Shown: positions 36,584-46,323, counted from the first letter of the stretch. The stretch: 64,000 nucleotides of DNA from Nostoc sp. 106C (GCF_002154725.1 NZ_MTAW01000221.1:62001-126000), one strand, 5' to 3'. A program made the numbers and translations. Notes: generated by a model not told the origin, from the letters alone.

Positions 36584-37726
36584 ATGTTTAACAAACATCA
36601 ACTTCGCCAGTGGTTTCGCAGTTTTTCTCAAGTAGCGCTGCACCGGAGTGCTCATCGGCAGTTGCTTTCGACTTCCGTTGCATTTTTGGTATTAGCTGCA
36701 CCAACAATGATTAATTTACCAGGAAGCAAGCTTTTGGCCCAGAACGTTGTCAGTAAGGATCTGGAAGCAGCTAGCTTTTTCCAACAGGGAGTCATGCGTT
36801 ATAACCGCCAAGACTTACAAGGCGCAGAATATGCCTTCCGCGAAGCGCTGCGGCGAGATGCCAACCTGGGAATAGCAAGGAATTACTTGGGTAATATTCT
36901 CTTACAGGAAAACCGTCTGGATGTTGCTGTACAAGAATATGCAGAGGCGATTCGCTTAAATCCTAATTACGGCGAGGCTTATTATAACTTAGGGTTAGCA
37001 TTGCACCAACAAGGTCAAAGAGAAGCAGCTATTACCGCTTATCGTCAAAGCTTGGTAATCGATCCAACAATGGCAGCAGCCCAGTATAACCTAGGTTTGG
37101 CACTTTACGAACAAGGGCAAATCCCAGAAGCGATCGCCGCGTACCAGCAAGCAATCAACCTCAATGGCAGCAATGGGAATGCTTATTTTAACCTAGCGAT
37201 CGCCCTACAACAGCAAGGTCAAATGCAAGAAGCGATCGCTGCTTACAAACAAGCTTTGCAACGAGATCCCGAAAATGCCGCAACTTACAATAATTTGGGA
37301 AGTCTGATGGCAATTCAAGGTCAATCATCTGAGGCTATTGCTGTTTACCAGCAAGCTATTAGTCAGAATCCCAAAAATGCTTTGGCTTACTACAATTTGG
37401 GCGTGACTTTGTACAATCAAGGTCATATGAAACAAGCCAACAGCGCCTTGAAACGTGCCCGCAAAGAGTACCAAAACCAAGGTCAAATAGCGCAAACCGA
37501 TAAAATTGACCAATTAATGCTGCAAATTGCTCAAAAAGAAGCAGTACAAAAAGCTCAAGCTAGTCAACCATCTACTCCTACTGCGGCTGCAACTACGAGA
37601 ACTATCTTATTCAAACAAACTGAGCCACAACAGCCAAATCAACCAGAAGTTCCGCAAGCAACTCAAAGCGATCCTGGTTATGTACCAGTTTTGGAACCAC
37701 AACCTACTTCTATGAGTCCCCGCTAA
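36584..37726 (+). CDS. TPR repeat protein with signal peptide
   Basis: A 380-aa protein beginning at the ATG at 36584 (MFNKHQLRQW); an upstream GTG at 36530 is less likely. The hydrophobic segment near residues 30-55, ending before LLAQN, looks like a signal peptide or anchor. Six or seven tetratricopeptide repeats follow (about residues 62-285, such as AEAIRLNPNYGEAYYNLGLAL). The C-terminal quarter is a Gln/Pro-rich, probably disordered tail. TPRs act as protein-protein scaffolds; partner unknown. Confidence 0.87.
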   Translation: MFNKHQLRQWFRSFSQVALHRSAHRQLLSTSVAFLVLAAPTMINLPGSKLLAQNVVSKDLEAASFFQQGVMRYNRQDLQGAEYAFREALRRDANLGIARNYLGNILLQENRLDVAVQEYAEAIRLNPNYGEAYYNLGLALHQQGQREAAITAYRQSLVIDPTMAAAQYNLGLALYEQGQIPEAIAAYQQAINLNGSNGNAYFNLAIALQQQGQMQEAIAAYKQALQRDPENAATYNNLGSLMAIQGQSSEAIAVYQQAISQNPKNALAYYNLGVTLYNQGHMKQANSALKRARKEYQNQGQIAQTDKIDQLMLQIAQKEAVQKAQASQPSTPTAAATTRTILFKQTEPQQPNQPEVPQATQSDPGYVPVLEPQPTSMSPR

Positions 37727-37804
37727 TCGGATGTCGAGGCTTGGCAGGTAGGAGAAGGGGGATAAAGAAGACAAGAATAAATTTCCCCCTGCTCCCTCTT
37801 ATGA
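37727..37804. other. Spacer, polypurine stretch
   Basis: Short spacer with ggagaagggggataaagaag-like purine-rich DNA and clusters of tcccc on the other strand. No gene. Confidence 0.4.
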
Positions 37805-38020
37805 TTATTTCACCTTGGCGCGGAAGCGAACAAAGTTATAGGAGTTAGATGGAGTACCAGATCCAGTTGCTTGCGTTAGGTTAGAGAAATCTGGATTCTG
37901 TATGATATTTATTACTATAGATCCATTGATGTTATTGCCACAAAATGATGGTGTGGATGGATTGTTAGCAACATAAAAACGTCCGCGATCGCTGTTTGAT
38001 AAATCTCTTGTTTTTTGGCG
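37805..38020 (-). pseudogene. Remnant of a gene C-terminus (pilin-like?)
   Basis: On the minus strand a 71-codon frame without start codon ends at 37805 and reads ...RGRFYVANNPSTPSFCGN... to SYNFVRFRAKVK. The amino-acid use is protein-like, unlike flanking noise, and contains a HIP1 site. The Cys, Thr/Ser-rich loop and terminal beta strands recall pseudopilin or secreted-protein ends, but I cannot name the family. A stop codon at 38021-38023 closes it upstream, so I regard it as a truncated gene remnant. Confidence 0.45.
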
Positions 38021-38023
38021 TCA

Positions 38024-38335
38024 TGGAAGTGTATATATTCAATCGAAATTAATCTTGGTGCAATATGCAGTATTTTTTCACAATTTATGTGAAACTTGTC
38101 AATTTAAAATCACCCAAAACTTCAAAGTTTTAGGAATGCATATTTGAGGATTTCAACGATTAATTGACCTTAAAAACTATTTAAGCAGTTGTGCAAATAT
38201 ATTTTCCTTAACTTAATCGATGTTTAGTTTGGATAATCAAAGCTTATATTTATGAAGCTAGGAATTAATTTTGTGTATTCTGCTTAATTGCTTATGTAAA
38301 TAAAAATAGCCTGCGGCAAGAGTTGATATTCTAGA
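38024..38335. other. Spacer downstream of ktrA
   Basis: AT-rich DNA of about 310 bp between a gene remnant and the ktrA stop. I see no gene, repeat or RNA here. Confidence 0.45.
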
Positions 38336-39031
38336 TTAAATTGGCAAGCGATTAATATCTTTGTTGTGGCCAATAACTACCATTGCCGAACCACGCTCTA
38401 AACGCTTAGTGGGGTCAGGATTTATGAGAAATTTACCATCCTGACTCACAGCCAGCAAATTCAACCCATAGCGGTTACGCAGTTGAAGTTCGGTGATAGT
38501 TTTACCGTGAAATTCGTCAGGAACAATCAACTCTACAATACTGTTATCTGGATCGAGGTCAAATCGCTCCAAAATTGATGGTTTGGTAAGTGTGCGTGCA
38601 AGGGCACAACCCGCTTCGTATTCAGGAAAAACAACGTGATCTGCTCCCACTCGTTTCAACAGCTTGCGGTGAACTTCGCTAGAAGCTTTGGCAACTACAT
38701 GGGGTACACCCCCCTCTTTTACATTTAAAGTAGTGATGATACTTTCTTGAACATAGTTGCCAATTGCCACGATAACCGTATCAAATTCAAAAATTCCTGC
38801 TTCTTTTAGTGCAGCAGGTTCTGTCGAGTCTAACTGTAAAGCATGAGCAACTATCTGTTCTGTCAGTGCTTCAGATACTCGCTTTTCATCAATATCTGTT
38901 GCTAGGACTTCGTAACCTAATTGATGCATTGTCGCACAAACAGAGCGACCAAATCGACCTAAACCAATCACAGCAAATTGATCGTTATCTTTACGTAAAC
39001 TGCGAAAAAAACTTAATGCTGACAGATTCAC
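38336..39031 (-). CDS. ktrA: K+ uptake regulatory subunit KtrA (RCK protein)
   Basis: A 231-aa cytoplasmic RCK protein that gates the KtrB channel in response to nucleotides. The N-terminal Rossmann fold has the NAD(H)/ATP-binding GLGRFG (about residues 23-28) and an acidic strand end ATDIDE; RCK_C begins near residue 150 (LDPDNSIVELIVP). There is no ATG at the start; the GTG at 39031 is preceded by aagga at suitable distance. It lies 149 bp downstream of ktrB on the same strand and very likely forms an operon with it. Confidence 0.88.
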   Translation of the reverse strand: MNLSALSFFRSLRKDNDQFAVIGLGRFGRSVCATMHQLGYEVLATDIDEKRVSEALTEQIVAHALQLDSTEPAALKEAGIFEFDTVIVAIGNYVQESIITTLNVKEGGVPHVVAKASSEVHRKLLKRVGADHVVFPEYEAGCALARTLTKPSILERFDLDPDNSIVELIVPDEFHGKTITELQLRNRYGLNLLAVSQDGKFLINPDPTKRLERGSAMVVIGHNKDINRLPI

Positions 39032-39180
39032 AAGTATTATCCTTAATAGCGCTCCCTAGGTCTAGGGCAAAAAAGTTATACTGAGTTAATTCAAAAATAT
39101 ACTTTTGCCTAATATTGTAAATTTTATCAGGTTATCACTTTAATATTATTATCATCTCGGTATTAATATATTGATTGTGA

Positions 39181-40542
39181 TTATCCTACTAATAAATTTT
39201 CTTCGGGATAGTGGATTCGGGTTGGGCGCGGGTCGCCTAGTATAGCGGACATTATAAGTAGAACCCCAACTCGTCCAATATACATTGTGATAATTAATAT
39301 GAGTTTGGCAGCAATAGAGACACTTCCTGTAATACCAGTTGAAAGACCTACTGTGGCAAAGGCTGATACTACTTCAAATAAAATTTGAATAAAATCCAAT
39401 TCTGGATCTGTAAGGGCAATCAAAATAGTAGACAAAATCACAGTTGCCACAGAACCAACTAACACACCTACAGCTTTCAAAATCAAATTTATTGCTATCT
39501 TACGTTCATATAATAAAACTTCTTCTTTACCTTGGAGAATTGATTGGGTGCAACTGGTGAGCACTCTCAGAGTTGTGGTCTTTATGCCACCACCTGTACC
39601 ACCTGGACTAGCACCAATAAACATCAGTGCAATGGTAATAAATAAACCAGCAGTTGTCATTTTGCCTATATCAATGGTGTTAAAACCAGCAGTTCTAGGA
39701 GTAACAGATTGAAACCAAGCTAATAATAACTGTTCACTTAAATTCATTTTTCCAAATGTTTCTGGGTTTCTAAACTCGATAACTAAAAAAGCAATTGTCC
39801 CAATAAATAAAAGGAGTAAAGTAGTACTAATTGCAACTTTAAAATCTAAGGAAAATACTTGATAAGGTGTTTTTTTAAGTATGCGTTGTCTATTAATAAG
39901 TCGCTTTGCACCTAAGCGTAACCAGAGGTACATTTCTAAAATTACCTGATAACCAATGCCTCCAAAAATAATTAGTGTTGTGATTGTGAAAACGACTAGA
40001 AAAGATGACTGATATCCAATCAAATTATCTTTGAAAAGGCTAAAACCTGCATTATTCCAACCATTAATACTATGAAAAATTGCTAGCCACAGTCCTTGAT
40101 TCCAACCATACTTGGGCACAAAAGCTGGCAATAGTAAAAACACGCCAGTAATTTCAAAAATTAAGGTGGTGGCAATAATCGAGCGAATAACTTGAGCACT
40201 ACCACTCATTCCTGGTCGATCTAAAGCTTGTTGAATCGCTATTTTATCTCGTAAATCAAACTTGCGCCCAATTAGCAAAATCAAAAAGGTGGTTGTTGTC
40301 ATGTAGCCCAAACCACCAACTTGAACCAACAGCGCAATAAATAATTGACCCCAAAAGGAGAAATAACTGCCAGGATCAACTACCGATAAACCAGTCACAC
40401 AAACTGCGGATGTTGATGTAAATAACGCCACAATTGGGTCATTCCAATTCCCACTACTAGTTGAAAAAGGCAGCATCAGTAGGATAGTTCCCACAGTGAT
40501 AACAGCTAAAAATCCTAAACAAATTGTGCGGGAAACAGTCAT
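39181..40542 (-). CDS. ktrB: K+ transporter membrane subunit KtrB (TrkH family)
   Basis: A 453-aa TrkH/KtrB-type potassium (Na+-coupled) transporter with four membrane-pore-membrane modules. Pore loops with conserved Gly are visible: TSTSAVCVTGLSVVD, FHSINGWNNAGFSLF, QSVTPRTAGFNTID and VVSAFATVGLSTGIT. The sequence GASPGGTGGGIKTTT is the intramembrane loop that gates the channel. Paired with ktrA downstream. In cyanobacteria Ktr systems are important for osmotic adaptation. Confidence 0.92.
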   Translation of the reverse strand: MTVSRTICLGFLAVITVGTILLMLPFSTSSGNWNDPIVALFTSTSAVCVTGLSVVDPGSYFSFWGQLFIALLVQVGGLGYMTTTTFLILLIGRKFDLRDKIAIQQALDRPGMSGSAQVIRSIIATTLIFEITGVFLLLPAFVPKYGWNQGLWLAIFHSINGWNNAGFSLFKDNLIGYQSSFLVVFTITTLIIFGGIGYQVILEMYLWLRLGAKRLINRQRILKKTPYQVFSLDFKVAISTTLLLLFIGTIAFLVIEFRNPETFGKMNLSEQLLLAWFQSVTPRTAGFNTIDIGKMTTAGLFITIALMFIGASPGGTGGGIKTTTLRVLTSCTQSILQGKEEVLLYERKIAINLILKAVGVLVGSVATVILSTILIALTDPELDFIQILFEVVSAFATVGLSTGITGSVSIAAKLILIITMYIGRVGVLLIMSAILGDPRPTRIHYPEENLLVG

Positions 40543-40693
40543 ACCAAGGTTAGATCCATAAATTTTGCTAAGGAGGTATGTAGGGCGTTTACCTTCCCTA
40601 AAATCAAAAACACCCTTATTTAATTAAAAACACACATGGTAGCCTACGAATATGTTTATTTAAATTCTGCGTTGTCTTAACACTGCTTTCTTC

Positions 40694-41536
40694 ATGAGTG
40701 CAACACTTTACCAACAAATTCAACAGTTTTACGATGCCTCCTCTGGTCTTTGGGAAGACATTTGGGGTGAACATATGCATCACGGCTACTACGGGCCAGA
40801 TGGCACGCAAAAAAAAGACCGCCGTCAAGCTCAAATTGATTTAATCGAAGAACTGCTTGATTGGGCAGGGGTAGAAACAGCAGAGAATATCTTGGATGTA
40901 GGCTGTGGTATTGGAGGTAGTTCTCTGTACCTAGCAGAAAAGTTTCATGCTAGGGCCACGGGGATTACTCTGAGTCCAGTGCAAGCCGCTAGAGCTACAG
41001 AACGTGCTCAAGAGCTTAATTTAAGTGCTAGAAGTCGATTCTTGGTGGCAGATGCTCAAGCAATGCCTTTTGAGGACAACACTTTTGACTTGGTTTGGTC
41101 TTTGGAAAGTGGCGAACATATGCCAGATAAAACCAAGTTTATGCACGAGTGCTATCGAGTGCTTAAACCTGGTGGCATGTTGATTATGGTGACATGGTGT
41201 CATCGCCCGATTGATAGCACACCACTGACAGATGATGAACAAAAACACTTGCAAGAAATTTATCGAGTGTATTGTTTACCTTATGTAATTTCGCTTCCAG
41301 AGTATAGCGCGATCGCCACGCAACTTCCCTTACAAAATATTCGCACTGCTGATTGGTCACGGGCTGTAGCTCCATTTTGGGATTTTGTGATTGATTCGGC
41401 ATTTACTCCCAAAGCTATTTGGGGGTTACTAACTTCTGGTTGGACGACGATTGTTGGGGCGCTATCACTAGGTTTAATGCGTCGGGGTTATCAACGCGGG
41501 TTGATTCGGTTTGGATTATTGTGCGGGAATAAGTAG
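40694..41536 (+). CDS. Gamma-tocopherol methyltransferase
   Basis: A 280-aa SAM-dependent methyltransferase. The N-terminal FYDASSGLWEDIWGEHMHHG is the hallmark of gamma-tocopherol methyltransferase; the SAM motif is LDVGCGIGGSSLYLAE (about residues 65-80), with AQAMPFEDNTFDLVWSLESGEHM later. It methylates gamma- to alpha-tocopherol, the last step of vitamin E synthesis. The neighbouring gene, three bases downstream, encodes homogentisate phytyltransferase, the first committed step, which supports the assignment over a phytylquinol methyltransferase. Confidence 0.88.
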   Translation: MSATLYQQIQQFYDASSGLWEDIWGEHMHHGYYGPDGTQKKDRRQAQIDLIEELLDWAGVETAENILDVGCGIGGSSLYLAEKFHARATGITLSPVQAARATERAQELNLSARSRFLVADAQAMPFEDNTFDLVWSLESGEHMPDKTKFMHECYRVLKPGGMLIMVTWCHRPIDSTPLTDDEQKHLQEIYRVYCLPYVISLPEYSAIATQLPLQNIRTADWSRAVAPFWDFVIDSAFTPKAIWGLLTSGWTTIVGALSLGLMRRGYQRGLIRFGLLCGNK

Positions 41537-41539
41537 AGC

Positions 41540-42472
41540 ATGAATCAGTTTTCTAGGCAAAAGTCTTCTAGTGTGTGGGGTCGCTGGTTTTATGCTTTTT
41601 GGCAATTTTCCCGTCCACACACAATTATTGGCACCAGTTTGAGTGTGTTGGCTTTGTATTTAATTGCTGTTGCTGTTGGTAATCGTCATTTCTCTCTCTT
41701 CCCTGTTTTGGGAGCTTGGATTGCCTGTTTATGTGGCAATGTTTACATTGTGGGGCTGAATCAATTGGAAGACATTGAGATTGACAAAATTAATAAGCCT
41801 CATCTACCGCTAGCATCAGGAGAATTTTCAAAGACACAAGGACAATTAATTGTTGCCATTGCTGGTGTTTTGGCACTGGTAGTAGCTTGGCTGAATGGCC
41901 CTTTTTTATTAGGGATGGTGGCTATTAGTCTAGCAATTGGCACTGCATATTCTTTACCACCAGTTCGCTTGAAGCGTTTTCCTTTTTGGGCAGCTTTCTG
42001 TATCTTTTCAGTGCGGGGAACCATTGTTAATTTAGGGCTATTTCTGCACTTTAGTTGGCTAGCGCAACAAAGCCTATCGATTCCACCGCCAGTGTGGGTG
42101 CTGACGGTATTTATTTTGGTCTTTACATTTGCGATCGCTATCTTTAAAGATGTCCCCGATATGGAAGGCGATCGCTTATACAATATCAATACTTTGACGA
42201 TCCAACTCGGGCCACGAGCAGTCTTTAATCTCGCTCTTTGGGTGCTAACTCTTTGCTATTTGGGGATGATTCTCGTGGGAGTGGTGCATCTAGCCTCAGT
42301 TAATTCACTGTTTTTAGTGATTACTCATTTGGTAGTGCTGTGTTTGATGTGGGTGCGGAGTTTGGCAGTAGACTTGCAAGAAAAAAGTGCGATCGCTCAG
42401 TTCTACCAATTTATTTGGAAACTTTTTTTCATTGAATATTTGATTTTCCCAATTGCCTGCCTTTTGGCTTAA
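41540..42472 (+). CDS. hpt: Homogentisate phytyltransferase
   Basis: A 310-aa UbiA-superfamily membrane prenyltransferase joining homogentisate to phytyl diphosphate (tocopherol synthesis, VTE2/Slr1736 type). About nine membrane helices. The first Asp-rich active-site motif is NQLEDIEIDKINKP (about residues 72-85), the second KDVPDMEGD (about 203-211). It follows the gamma-tocopherol methyltransferase gene after three bases, so they form an operon. Here hpt means phytyltransferase, not a purine salvage enzyme. Confidence 0.9.
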   Translation: MNQFSRQKSSSVWGRWFYAFWQFSRPHTIIGTSLSVLALYLIAVAVGNRHFSLFPVLGAWIACLCGNVYIVGLNQLEDIEIDKINKPHLPLASGEFSKTQGQLIVAIAGVLALVVAWLNGPFLLGMVAISLAIGTAYSLPPVRLKRFPFWAAFCIFSVRGTIVNLGLFLHFSWLAQQSLSIPPPVWVLTVFILVFTFAIAIFKDVPDMEGDRLYNINTLTIQLGPRAVFNLALWVLTLCYLGMILVGVVHLASVNSLFLVITHLVVLCLMWVRSLAVDLQEKSAIAQFYQFIWKLFFIEYLIFPIACLLA

Positions 42473-42476
42473 AAAA

Positions 42477-42950
42477 ATGCTCGAAACCTTTCAAACAAAT
42501 GATATCTTTGCCATTGTTGTCGTAGTTTCCAGTATTGCTTTACTCATTTATTTTGCTGGGAAAACCTTGATTACCTCAAATTTTTTCCAAAAAGGTGTCA
42601 ATCTTTATCAACAGCAAGATTACCAAGGTGCAGAAGCTGCTTTTCGGCAAGTAATTTCTCTCAACTCTACTAATGATATGGTTCGCTTGCTGTTAGGAGA
42701 TGTTTTAAGAGAGCAAGGCAAAGTTGAGGAAGCAAAAGAATGGTTTGAAGATGTAATTCGTCGCAGTCCTAAAAATCCTCAAGCTTATTTGCGTTTAGCA
42801 AATGTGCTGATGCAGCAAGAACAGCCAGAAGCGGCTAAAACTAATCTGCAACAAGCTAAAGAGTTATTGCGGAAACAACGTCAACCAGAAAAGGCTGAGA
42901 AAATCACGCAACTGCTAGATAAAATGAACGCTAAATCAAATCAATCCTAA
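42477..42950 (+). CDS. Membrane-anchored TPR protein
   Basis: A 157-aa protein with one N-terminal membrane helix (about residues 10-30) and about three tetratricopeptide-like repeats (FFQKGVNLYQQQDYQGAEAA, LLGDVLREQGKVEEA, AYLRLANVLMQQEQPEAA). Start taken at the ATG at 42477; a TTG at 42453 overlaps the hpt gene. Located 4 bp after hpt, so it is probably in the same transcript; a scaffold role in the membrane is plausible but not shown. Confidence 0.78.
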   Translation: MLETFQTNDIFAIVVVVSSIALLIYFAGKTLITSNFFQKGVNLYQQQDYQGAEAAFRQVISLNSTNDMVRLLLGDVLREQGKVEEAKEWFEDVIRRSPKNPQAYLRLANVLMQQEQPEAAKTNLQQAKELLRKQRQPEKAEKITQLLDKMNAKSNQS

Positions 42951-42982
42951 AACTCGATGCTCAAGGCAAACCACAAATAGCC

Positions 42983-44569
42983 ATGAATGAAGCAATGGGC
43001 AAAGTTTACCTCGTAGGTGCAGGGCCAGGAGATGTGGCATACCTAACGGTAAAAGCTGAGAATCTCTTGAAGCAAGCTCAGGTATTGGTATACGATGCCC
43101 TAGTAGATGAACAATTGTTGCAATGTGTACGACCTGATTGTCTAAAGCTAGATGTCGGTAAACGTGGTGGTAAACCCAGTACACCACAAGCTGAGATTAA
43201 TAAGTTATTAGTAGAGTACTGCCAGCAAGGCAAACAAGTTATCAGACTCAAGTCAGGCGATCCGTTTATCTTTGGGCGCTGTACTGCTGAAATTGAAGCA
43301 TTGAAAGCATCTGGCTGTGCATTTGAAGTTGTACCAGGAATCTCTTCCGCCCTAGCAGCACCGTTACTAGCAGGAATTCCTCTCACAGATCCAGTTTTGA
43401 GCCGTTGTTTTGCAGTGCTGACAGCTCATGAACCAGATGCTTTAGACTGGGAAGCGCTGTCACGCCTAGAAACTTTGGTAATTTTGATGGGTGGGCAACA
43501 TTTAGCAGAAATTGTACATCGATTGATCCGGCAAGGGCGATCGCGCCTCACACCTATTGCCATCATCCGCTGGGCAGGAACTTCCAATCAAGAAATTCGG
43601 ACAGCCCAACTGGAAAATATTTTAGAACAAACAGCTGGCTTATCTCTTTCGCCAGTGGTGATTATTATTGGTGAGGTTGTCGGACTACGCAATTACTTAC
43701 AACCTGAGAAAATATCCTCAGAGAACTTAACTACAGCTAAAACTTCCAGCCCTCCAACTATGTCAGGCAACCCTCAGCTTCCTCTGCGTGGTAAAACAAT
43801 CTTAGTCACACGTGCCGTCGGACAGTCAAGCCAATTTTGCGATCGCCTCACAGCAGCAGGCGCAACTGTCATTGAAATGCCAACCCTAGAAATTGGCCCG
43901 CCTTCGAGTTGGGATGCTTTAGATGAAGCGATCGCTAATTTAGCTGACTTCGACTGGTTAATTCTCACCTCTACTAATGGTGTAGATTACTTCTTTGACA
44001 GATTGACCGTACAGGGTAAGGATGCGCGGATATTAGCTCATGTCAAAATTGCTGTGGTTGGCGAGAAAACCGCCAAAAGTCTCAAAAAACGCGGTTTGCA
44101 ACCAGATTTTATTCCTCCTAATTTTGTCGCAGATTCTTTAGTAGAAAACTTTCCAGAAGCACTATCTGGGAAAAAGCTTTTATTTCCTAGAGTTGAAAGC
44201 GGTGGAAGAGAAGTTTTAGTTAAGGAATTAACTGCTAAGGGAGCAGAGGTGATAGAAGTTGCAGCATATCAATCTTGTTGTCCCAGCAGCATCCCTCAAA
44301 CCGCAGAATTAGCGCTGCAAAATCAAGCGGTAGATATAATTACCTTTGCTAGTTCTAAAACTGTGCAATTTTTCTGCCAATTGATTAACCACAGATTTGT
44401 ACATAACTCGGATGTCTTAGCCGGAGTCGGTATCGCTTCAATTGGCCCTCAAACGTCGAAAACTTGTCATGATTTAATCGGCAGAGTAGATGTAGAGGCA
44501 GAAGAATATACTTTAGATGGGTTAACCCAAGCATTGATTACATGGGCTACAAATGACAAATTAAATTGA
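42983..44569 (+). CDS. cobA-hemD: Uroporphyrinogen-III C-methyltransferase/synthase fusion
   Basis: A 528-aa bifunctional protein. Residues 1-245 are the SAM-dependent uroporphyrinogen-III C-methyltransferase (VYLVGAGPGDVAYLTVKA, RLKSGDPFIFGR, VVPGISSALA), feeding siroheme/cobalamin. Residues about 265-525 are uroporphyrinogen-III synthase (LRGKTILVTRAVGQSSQF, DWLILTSTNGVDYFFDRL). So the product of the second half is the substrate of the first, coupling the branch point. Such fusions also occur in other bacteria. A start at the ATG at 42995 is possible. Confidence 0.9.
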   Translation: MNEAMGKVYLVGAGPGDVAYLTVKAENLLKQAQVLVYDALVDEQLLQCVRPDCLKLDVGKRGGKPSTPQAEINKLLVEYCQQGKQVIRLKSGDPFIFGRCTAEIEALKASGCAFEVVPGISSALAAPLLAGIPLTDPVLSRCFAVLTAHEPDALDWEALSRLETLVILMGGQHLAEIVHRLIRQGRSRLTPIAIIRWAGTSNQEIRTAQLENILEQTAGLSLSPVVIIIGEVVGLRNYLQPEKISSENLTTAKTSSPPTMSGNPQLPLRGKTILVTRAVGQSSQFCDRLTAAGATVIEMPTLEIGPPSSWDALDEAIANLADFDWLILTSTNGVDYFFDRLTVQGKDARILAHVKIAVVGEKTAKSLKKRGLQPDFIPPNFVADSLVENFPEALSGKKLLFPRVESGGREVLVKELTAKGAEVIEVAAYQSCCPSSIPQTAELALQNQAVDIITFASSKTVQFFCQLINHRFVHNSDVLAGVGIASIGPQTSKTCHDLIGRVDVEAEEYTLDGLTQALITWATNDKLN

Positions 44570-44603
44570 AAAAATGACAAATAAAAATGACAAATGAGTA
44601 AAC
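44564..44603. repeat. STRR heptads overlapping the coaE start
   Basis: aaatgacaaat-type heptads (aatgaca repeated around 44571-44597) run into the coaE start codon, so the ribosome-binding region of coaE lies within repeat DNA. Confidence 0.55.
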
Positions 44604-45190
44604 GTATTATCGGTTTAACTGGAGGTATTGCTACAGGTAAAAGCACTGTCGCTAATTATTTAGCTAGCGCTTACAATCTGCCGATTTTGGATGCAGATAT
44701 TTATGCTAGAGATGCAGTGTCTGTAGGTTCCCCTATTCTGAGTGCGATCGCACAACGTTACGGCGCACAAATTTTACTCCCAGATGGCAACTTGAACCGC
44801 CAAAAGCTTGGCGAAATTATTTTTACTCATCCAGATGAACGAAATTGGGTAGAGAATTTAATTCATCCTTATGTAGGCGATCGCTTTTTGAAAGCAATTG
44901 CTGAATCCTCTGCGCCAACATTAGTATTAGTCATACCTCTGCTGTTTGAATCACAGATGGATATTTTAGTTACAGAAATTTGGGTAGTGTTTTGTTCTGA
45001 GTCACAGCAATTGCAAAGATTAATACATCGTAATCACTTAAATCAAGAACAAGCAGAAGCTCGGATTAAGAGCCAAATGCCTATCGCAGAAAAAGCGGTT
45101 CGTGCAAATGTTGTATTAGATAATTCCTCTACACTAGAAGATTTACTAAAGCAAGTAGATACTGCCCTGGAAAAAGTAAGCCCAAAATAA
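44594..45190 (+). CDS. coaE: Dephospho-CoA kinase
   Basis: A 198-aa kinase for the last step of coenzyme A biosynthesis, phosphorylating the 3'-OH of dephospho-CoA. P-loop GLTGGIATGKST at residues 6-18, DADIYARDAV as the substrate Asp motif and VIPLLFE near residue 115; the lid region is RLIHRNHL. Length as usual. It follows the cobA-hemD fusion by 24 bp with repeat-derived spacing and no obvious Shine-Dalgarno. Confidence 0.93.
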   Translation: MSKRIIGLTGGIATGKSTVANYLASAYNLPILDADIYARDAVSVGSPILSAIAQRYGAQILLPDGNLNRQKLGEIIFTHPDERNWVENLIHPYVGDRFLKAIAESSAPTLVLVIPLLFESQMDILVTEIWVVFCSESQQLQRLIHRNHLNQEQAEARIKSQMPIAEKAVRANVVLDNSSTLEDLLKQVDTALEKVSPK

Positions 45191-45996
45191 AGTCTTTTTG
45201 TTATTTAAAATACATACTAGTAATGTTCCAAACACATCAAACATTAGTACATTAATCAATATGTCAATTTCCAGGATAGAAGCATAGAGGAATCCTATTT
45301 AATTAAAAAAAAAGCGACCTACTCATCTATCTATTTCTGTTGTTTCCCTTGTTTCCCCTTGCCTGCCTCTACGAGTAATTTCACGAATCAAATATGAGGC
45401 TATATATGAATCTGTTGCACATAATAGTTTAGTAATTTTACAGTAGACGGTGAGATCGCTATTACTGTAAACTATTTATTAAGCTTGCACTTTATCTTGA
45501 AGGGTATATAGTTAGCTAGTAATAGGTTTCTACTTTTATTTTCCATTATGTATGGGGCATAAGCAACAATAAAAATTTTATGTACTAAGAATTAAAAAAT
45601 TCACAAATTCAAGTTAAAAAATAATTCCAAATTATAAATGCTAATCCTGGAATTCTTTTTGAGCGTGTTCCTAAAGAACTGCTAATAATTTTTGAGTTTA
45701 TGTTGCAATAGGGTGCAGATAAGACTTGGGTTCTATATTCCTTAACTTTGATAGGGGTTAAGGGTTATCTGAAAAATAAACAGGACTAACTGAGCTGTAT
45801 TAGTTCAGTTTTTGGCACATATAGGCGCAGTTGCTTGTTTCTAATTAGATAGACTCTTATTTAGATTAAAGTTTTTCAAAGTTATTATCTCTAATTAGAT
45901 TTTACACAACCTCTTTTCTAGCTTAGTTGCTGTAATAACCTAATATTCACCTAGTTAAAACCCTTTTTGTAAACATAATCTTTTGGAGAACTTACT
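45191..45996. other. Long intergenic region, no gene seen
   Basis: About 800 bp of AT-rich DNA. A pyrimidine-rich stretch (tgttgtttcccttgtttcccc) near 45339-45360 is low-complexity. No tRNA, promoter motif or frame with a ribosome-binding site is convincing; the last 100 bp must hold the promoter of the following gene. Confidence 0.5.
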
Positions 45997-46323
45997 ATGT
46001 CTATTTTTAGGACAGGTATTAATTTTAGCTTCAGTTTATTCAGTGGTTTATTACCAGTACTAGTTATATTAAATGAATCAAAACAAAAGCATAAAATACA
46101 CGATTATAGCCAATTAATTCGGGGAAAAGATTACATATTTGAAACACTGCAAGGAGGCTTGGAGGGTTATATGACCGGAACAGGAAAAGGTATTAAACCT
46201 AGTGATTATATTATTTTGCAATATGGCTGTCAAAATTATCGCTATAAAGTTGAGGAAATTGATTACTATGCAGATCCGTCAGATATGTGGATAGCTTTAC
46301 TAAAGCCAGTAATATTTGATTAA
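45997..46323 (+). CDS. Hypothetical protein with N-terminal hydrophobic helix
   Basis: A 108-aa protein with one hydrophobic segment (about residues 8-28) that could be a membrane anchor, followed by a beta-rich soluble part (GGLEGYMTGTGKGIKPSDYI). A ggag box lies 8-9 bases before the ATG. I do not recognise the family. It converges with the decayed gene at 46420-47108; a cttct/agaa dyad near 46361-46380 could terminate it. Confidence 0.6.
   Translation: MSIFRTGINFSFSLFSGLLPVLVILNESKQKHKIHDYSQLIRGKDYIFETLQGGLEGYMTGTGKGIKPSDYIILQYGCQNYRYKVEEIDYYADPSDMWIALLKPVIFD

Noticed and set aside
40543-40693. Possible c-di-AMP riboswitch upstream of ktrB
   Set aside because: Such riboswitches precede ktr genes in some bacteria, but I could not find the conserved GGGGA/GGGTGAA-type core in this short leader.
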